Positions 60,152-64,000 of a stretch of 64,000 nt of DNA are shown here, in pieces. A program made the position numbers and the translations under genes. The stretch spans positions 3,162,001 through 3,226,000 of the forward strand of contig OZ241894.1 in NCBI GenBank assembly GCA_965203575.1, written 5' to 3'. Under the pieces are notes generated by a model. It was not told where the DNA came from, did not search any database, and was given only the letters and a program-made list of their open reading frames with translations. Origin of the DNA: Aldehydirespirator sp965203575. Lineage in GTDB: Bacteria; Actinomycetota; Acidimicrobiia; Acidimicrobiales; Aldehydirespiratoraceae. How positions within the stretch are numbered: position 1 is the stretch's first letter; each line of letters begins with the position of its first letter.

Positions 60152-60898
60152 ACCACCACGCTGCCTTACTCGAAGGGTCAGATCGACCGGGCCGGAAAGA
60201 CGCTGTGCCGTGCCCTGCTGGCGCGGGAGCCGCTGCCGTCTGAGGCCGAGCAAGCCGAGGCCACCTTCGTGCTCGAGGCGTTCCGTGAGGCTCACCGTGG
60301 CCCCATGGACAGCGTCATGGATGAACTGCGGTCATGCATCGTCATCGAGGGGCTGGCGGTGCTTGAGTTGTCGCAGCGTTTGAAGCGGGCACCCACAATC
60401 GTGGACAAGCTCCGTCGAATTCCGACGATGAAGCTGTCGAACCTTCAGGACCTCGGCGGCTGCCGGGCCGTCTTCGCCACCCAGGAGGAGGTCGAGCGAG
60501 TCCAGGCTCGGTTCATGGCGAACAGCGAGGCTCGAAACGGACGGCCGGACACCATCCGCGACTACGTAGCGCAGCCACGCGACTCCGGCTACCGGGCGGT
60601 GCACCTCTGGACTCGGTACGACGGCCTGCGTGTCGAGGTCCAGCTGCGGACGCAGCTGCAGCACGCCTGGGCCATCAACGTCGAAAAGCTCTCGGCGGCC
60701 ACCGGGATCGACTACAAGAGCGGTGCTGGCTCACCAGACGTGCACGATTGGCTGCGGCTCCTGTCCCGCTCGAACGCGTCGGCCGAGGCCGGCGTCGCGA
60801 TGGAGCAGTTGCATCAGCTTGAGTTTGTGGAAGCGGGGGCCGCCGCGATGGCTACAATCGTTCGAGAGGCTAGGAGGAGGGAGGCTGGCGATGGCTGA
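60149..60898 (+). CDS. RelA/SpoT-domain (p)ppGpp synthetase-like protein, possible toxin
   Basis: 249 aa. N-terminus MTTTLPYSKGQIDRAGKTL, then the synthetase domain: DLGGCRAVF (101-109, with Asp101), PRDSGYRAVHLW (143-154, the nucleotide-contacting Tyr-x-x-x-His) and VEVQLRTQLQHAWA (162-175, catalytic Glu). No hydrolase, TGS or ACT domains. Single-domain synthetases either make alarmones or act as toxins that pyrophosphorylate other targets. Its last 8 nt overlap a small gene, as in toxSAS pairs. The shared leader suggests special regulation. Catalytic residues look intact. Confidence 0.82.
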   Translation: MTTTLPYSKGQIDRAGKTLCRALLAREPLPSEAEQAEATFVLEAFREAHRGPMDSVMDELRSCIVIEGLAVLELSQRLKRAPTIVDKLRRIPTMKLSNLQDLGGCRAVFATQEEVERVQARFMANSEARNGRPDTIRDYVAQPRDSGYRAVHLWTRYDGLRVEVQLRTQLQHAWAINVEKLSAATGIDYKSGAGSPDVHDWLRLLSRSNASAEAGVAMEQLHQLEFVEAGAAAMATIVREARRREAGDG

Positions 60899-61169
60899 AG
60901 GCAAGACGATCTATTTCCTGTTGACCTATGACCGCTCCAAGCTGCGGCTGGCCGCCATGGAGCGCTACCACGACGGCGACGAGGCCGTCAAGCTGTACGG
61001 CGAGCGTGAGCGTCAGTACGCCGACCAGCCGCACATGGAGGTGGTCCTGCTAGGTGCCGAGTGCGAGGAGGCCATACGAGCCACGCATTCGAACTACTTC
61101 CACGACTTCGAGGCGGAGCCGTTCGATCTGGAGTACATGAAGCGCCTGCAGTCCCTGGCCACCGGCTGA
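60891..61169 (+). CDS. Small partner of the RelA/SpoT protein, possible antitoxin
   Basis: 92 aa, starting inside the end of the synthetase gene (8-nt overlap, GGAGGGAGG just upstream). MAEGKTIYFLLTYDRSKLRL, then ERERQYADQPHMEVVLLG and EEAIRATH. Highly similar to the protein at 42588. The overlap implies balanced translation with the synthetase, as for toxin and antitoxin. No known antitoxin motif seen, so this role is inference from arrangement. Confidence 0.8.
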   Translation: MAEGKTIYFLLTYDRSKLRLAAMERYHDGDEAVKLYGERERQYADQPHMEVVLLGAECEEAIRATHSNYFHDFEAEPFDLEYMKRLQSLATG

Positions 61170-61549
61170 TCGCGTCCCCGGTGGGGACAGTGGCACCGCT
61201 GGCGTGCTATCGCCGGGCTTCATGGCCTTCGCACCTGAAGAGCTAGACGCGCGAGCGGGTGAGTGATGCCGCCTGGGGGTGCGGCGTTGTGTTGGACCGC
61301 CAGGCGGCCTTGCGGCCGTTGCCGTCCGATTCGGGATCGTCGCCTCGCGCTCGCACGACTTCAGGGACTTCAAGGCCGAGCCACGGGGCCGGAACAAGTA
61401 GGAGCCGAACCGCCCAGTGCAGAATGATGGGGTTGATATGACATTGGCTGTCGTATAGCGTGATAGGCGAGCCTCGCTGCCGGGCTGTGCGGCAAGCCAA
61501 CGTCTGACCGTAAGCACTGCCTGAGTGCCGCCGACCTCGCGAGGCTGCG
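61170..61549. other. Intergenic region with gene relic and hairpin
   Basis: No complete gene. GCCGCCTGG (61268-61276) pairs with CCAGGCGGC (61300-61308), possibly a terminator for the RelA/SpoT operon. A relic of the partner gene lies at 61351-61401. Confidence 0.6.
61351..61401 (+). pseudogene. Relic of a third copy of the partner gene
   Basis: Reads SHDFRDFKAEPRGRNK and stop. The DNA matches 42792-42818 of the orphan copy closely (ACTTCAGGGACTTCAAGGCC is shared). Only the part around YFRDFKAEP survives. Confidence 0.6.
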
Positions 61550-62020
61550 ATGACCGCTCCCAACCCGACGCACGCCGCCGAGGCGCTCCCAACGCAAATG
61601 GTTCAACAAGCCGACAGCCCGACACCGCAGGCCGACGTCCGAGCCGGCGACAAGGCGGCCGCGGCCGGCCGCGAGGATATCGGTGCCCTCATGTCGCCGA
61701 CCCGCCATCGGACCCGTTCGGCGTTGTCGGTGACCGTCGTCGGCGCTCTCATAGCCGGCCTGTTCGTCTTCGCCAACAACACCCTCAACAGGAACTTCGA
61801 CAGCCTCGAGGCATCCATCAACCTGACCAATGCCCGCATCGACGACACCAACGCTCGCATCGACCGCATCGAGGTCCGCATCGACCGCATCGAGGTCAAG
61901 ATCGATGCTCTCGATGACCGCATGGACGCCATGGCCGCGGAGCTGTCGGCCGTGCTGGCCATCTTGATCGAGCGCCGCGACATCGGCGCAGTCCGCGAGG
62001 CCGGGGCGGCCGGCACGTAG
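61550..62020 (+). CDS. TM protein with heptad-repeat coiled coil, 156 aa
   Basis: A ~60-residue polar N-terminus, one membrane segment (ALSVTVVGALIAGLFVFA) and a coiled coil with 7-residue repeats (ARIDRIE, VRIDRIE, VKIDALD, DRMDAMA). The DNA shows matching 21-bp repeats. Likely anchored with the coiled coil outside. Position between the partner relic and pafA puts it at the island border. Function unknown. Confidence 0.7.
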   Translation: MTAPNPTHAAEALPTQMVQQADSPTPQADVRAGDKAAAAGREDIGALMSPTRHRTRSALSVTVVGALIAGLFVFANNTLNRNFDSLEASINLTNARIDDTNARIDRIEVRIDRIEVKIDALDDRMDAMAAELSAVLAILIERRDIGAVREAGAAGT

Positions 62021-62119
62021 GTGCCGCTTCCAACCCCGAGGCGCTCGGTCCCCGCCCCGGTCGGTGGCCGCCGCCCTGCCGATCCGTCGCCGAGTAGCCG
62101 CGGGGGGTACGGTGGCGGG

Positions 62120-63478
62120 GTGCAGCGGCGCATCTTCGGCATCGAGAACGAGTACGGGGTCACCTGCACGCTGCGGGGCCAGCGCCGCCTGAGCCCCGAC
62201 GAGGTGGCCCGCTACCTGTTCCGCAAGGTGGTGTCGTGGGGGCGCAGCAGCAACGTGTTCCTGGGCAACGGCTCGCGTCTGTACCTCGACGTCGGCAGCC
62301 ATCCCGAGTACGCCACCCCGGAGTGCGACTCGGCCCACGACCTGGTCGTGCACGACAAGGCGGGGGAGCGCATCGTCGAGCGCCTTCTGGGCGACGCCGA
62401 GGAGCGTCTTGCCGAGGAGGGCATCCGGGGCGACGTGTTCCTGTTCAAGAACAACACCGACTCGGCCGGCAACAGCTACGGCTGCCACGAGAACTATCTC
62501 ACCAGCCGCCGCGACGACCTCAGCGACTACGCCGAGGTGCTGATCCCGTTCCTGGTCAGCCGCCAGATATACGCCGGCGCAGGCAAGGTGCTGCAGACCG
62601 CCCGGGGCGCCATGTACTGCATCAGCCAGCGGGCCGAGCACATCTGGGAGGGGGTGTCGTCGGCCACCACCCGGTCGCGCCCGATCATCAACACCCGCGA
62701 CGAGCCCCACGCCGACGCCGAGCGCTTCCGGCGGCTGCACGTGATCGTGGGCGACTCCAACATGAGCGAGTACACCACCTTCCTCAAGGTCGGGGCGTGC
62801 GCGCTGATGCTGCGGATGCTGGAGGACCCCCGGGTGGTGCTGCGGGACATGACGCTGGAGAACCCGATCCGCGCCATCCGCGAGATCAGCCACGACGTCA
62901 CCTGCCGGCGCCGGGTGCGGCTCGCCACCGGCCGCGAGGTCAGCGCGCTCGAGATCCAGTCCGAGTACCTGAACCGGGCTCTGCGCTACGCCGAGCACCA
63001 CGACCTGTCCGACGAGGAGAAGAAGGCTCTCACCATGTGGGAGTACTGCCTCACCGCCATCGAGCAGGATCCTCTCCAGCTCGACCGCGAGATCGACTGG
63101 GTCGTCAAGCACCATCTGGTGGAGGCGTACCGGGAGCGGCACGGGCTGGACCTGGCCGACCCCCGGGTCGCTCTCGTGGACCTGCAGTACCACGACGTCA
63201 GCCAGAGCCGCGGCCTCTACTACACCATGCAGCATCGGGGGATGGTCGAGACGCTGGTGACCGAGGCCGAGATCCATCACGCCGTGGAGAACCCGCCGTC
63301 CACCACCCGGGCCCGCCTGCGGGGCGAGTTCATCCGCCGGGCCAAGGAGCGCAGGCGCGACTACACCGTCGACTGGGTCCACCTGAAGCTCAACGACCAG
63401 TCCCAGCGGACCGTGCTGTGCAAGGACCCGTTCAAGTCCCACGACGAGCGGGTCGAGAAGCTGATCGCGTCCCTGTAG
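62120..63478 (+). CDS. pafA: Pup-protein ligase
   Basis: 452 aa, the standard PafA length, from GTG 62120. FGIENEYGVTC carries the Mg-binding Glu residues, YLDVGSHPEYATPE the catalytic Asp, and KNNTDSAGNSYGCHENYL is shared with Dop. It lacks the Dop loop. Joins the C-terminal Glu of Pup to substrate lysines using ATP. In mycobacteria pafA lies a few genes after prcA; here the two are 33 kb apart. Confidence 0.97.
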   Translation: MQRRIFGIENEYGVTCTLRGQRRLSPDEVARYLFRKVVSWGRSSNVFLGNGSRLYLDVGSHPEYATPECDSAHDLVVHDKAGERIVERLLGDAEERLAEEGIRGDVFLFKNNTDSAGNSYGCHENYLTSRRDDLSDYAEVLIPFLVSRQIYAGAGKVLQTARGAMYCISQRAEHIWEGVSSATTRSRPIINTRDEPHADAERFRRLHVIVGDSNMSEYTTFLKVGACALMLRMLEDPRVVLRDMTLENPIRAIREISHDVTCRRRVRLATGREVSALEIQSEYLNRALRYAEHHDLSDEEKKALTMWEYCLTAIEQDPLQLDREIDWVVKHHLVEAYRERHGLDLADPRVALVDLQYHDVSQSRGLYYTMQHRGMVETLVTEAEIHHAVENPPSTTRARLRGEFIRRAKERRRDYTVDWVHLKLNDQSQRTVLCKDPFKSHDERVEKLIASL

Positions 63479-63599
63479 CTCTGGAGGCCGCGGCTGCGGC
63501 TGATTCGGCGTGCAATCGGGCCGTTCCGGTCGGCAGGGCTGCCCACAGAATCCGGCTGGGAACGGTTAGCGTCGGGGCCCACGCCCACAGGTCGATGAG

Positions 63600-64000
63600 A
63601 TGGACAAGCTCGAACGGCTCCTGAACCTCACGGCGGCGCTGCTGCACACGTCGCGGCCGCTCAGCGCGGGCGAGCTGCGCGAGCGCATGGCCGGGGCCTA
63701 CTCGGAGGACCTGGCCGCCTTCAGGCGCATGTTCGAGCGCGACAAGGCCGACCTGAGGGCGATCGGCGTGCCCATCGAGGTCTCGACCCTCTACCGGCTC
63801 GACCCGCCGGTGGACGGCTACCGGATCCCGTCGGGGGCCTACGCCGGGCGCGACGTGCGCTTCGATCCCGACGAGCTCGCCGCGCTGCACCTGGCCACCA
63901 ACCTGGTGCGCCTCGAGGGCGGCTCGGGCGCGGGCCTGGCCCGGCTGGGCGGCGCGGCGGCGGCCGGCGCCGCCGGCGAGGTGGCCGAGGTGGGTGAGCT
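63600..64000 (+). CDS. pafB: PafB-type WYL-domain transcription regulator (3'-truncated by window edge)
   Basis: Open to the window end, 133 codons visible. MDKLERLLNLTAALLHTSRP and SAGELRERMAGAYSEDLAAF form the winged helix of the PafB/PafC family; DKADLRAIGVPIEV and RIPSGAYAGRDVRF follow. The WYL domains lie beyond the edge. PafBC activates DNA-damage genes in mycobacteria. Directly downstream of pafA, as expected. ATG at 63595 is an out-of-frame alternative. Confidence 0.88.
   Translation, partial: MDKLERLLNLTAALLHTSRPLSAGELRERMAGAYSEDLAAFRRMFERDKADLRAIGVPIEVSTLYRLDPPVDGYRIPSGAYAGRDVRFDPDELAALHLATNLVRLEGGSGAGLARLGGAAAAGAAGEVAEVGE

Overview
The window comes from a high-GC actinobacterium. 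It carries a complete Pup-proteasome gene set (arc, dop, pup, prcB, prcA, pafA and the start of pafB) with trmI next to arc, as in mycobacteria. The other core genes and the many GTG/TTG starts suggest a non-mycobacterial lineage. My best guess is an Acidimicrobiia-type organism, but this is inferred from gene content only.

Core part, 1-29 kb. The left edge cuts an RNase D gene. Then come a CLC chloride channel, a reverse-strand group tkt-tal-cysD-cysNC (pentose phosphate and sulfate activation), a D,D-carboxypeptidase (DacB type), a LON-domain protein and three small membrane or membrane-associated proteins. A sulfur-carrier/TtuA-type thiolase pair, trmI and a trypsin-like protease follow with 4-nt overlaps. 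A ferredoxin faces arc. A polar amino-acid ABC transporter (two tandem binding lipoproteins, two large permeases, one ATPase) lies between arc and dop-pup-prcB-prcA. Four copies of a ~45-bp intergenic repeat lie in this part. Several translation starts (ttuA, the ABC ATPase, dop, prcA) are preceded by short tandem duplications of themselves.

Accessory island, about 29.1-62.0 kb, between prcA and pafA. It holds (i) a truncated NYN-type nuclease start and a HEPN-domain gene; (ii) a three-gene reverse-strand operon with 4-nt overlaps: a YprA-like DEAD helicase-DUF1998-nuclease fusion, an SNF2 helicase and an Eco57I-type adenine methylase, a DISARM-like defence arrangement; (iii) a small orphan gene related to the partner gene in (vi); (iv) an AAA ATPase, a decayed relative of it, and a six-gene envelope module: small membrane protein, VWA protein with signal peptide and C-terminal membrane anchor, tubulin-like GTPase, two-TM protein, lipoprotein and exported protein; (v) an IS21-family element with a perfect 6-bp target duplication, interrupting a gene whose reading frame is exactly restored when the element is removed; (vi) a RelA/SpoT synthetase gene overlapping a small partner gene, a possible toxin-antitoxin pair.

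A ~97-bp leader recurs upstream of the HEPN gene, the orphan small gene and the RelA/SpoT operon. In two copies it forms a perfect 12-bp hairpin in which two positions vary C/T opposite G and keep pairing. The most unusual items are this leader family, the tubulin-like/VWA module and the triplicated prcA start.

Right edge, 62.1-64 kb. The core resumes with pafA and the first third of a PafB-type WYL regulator.
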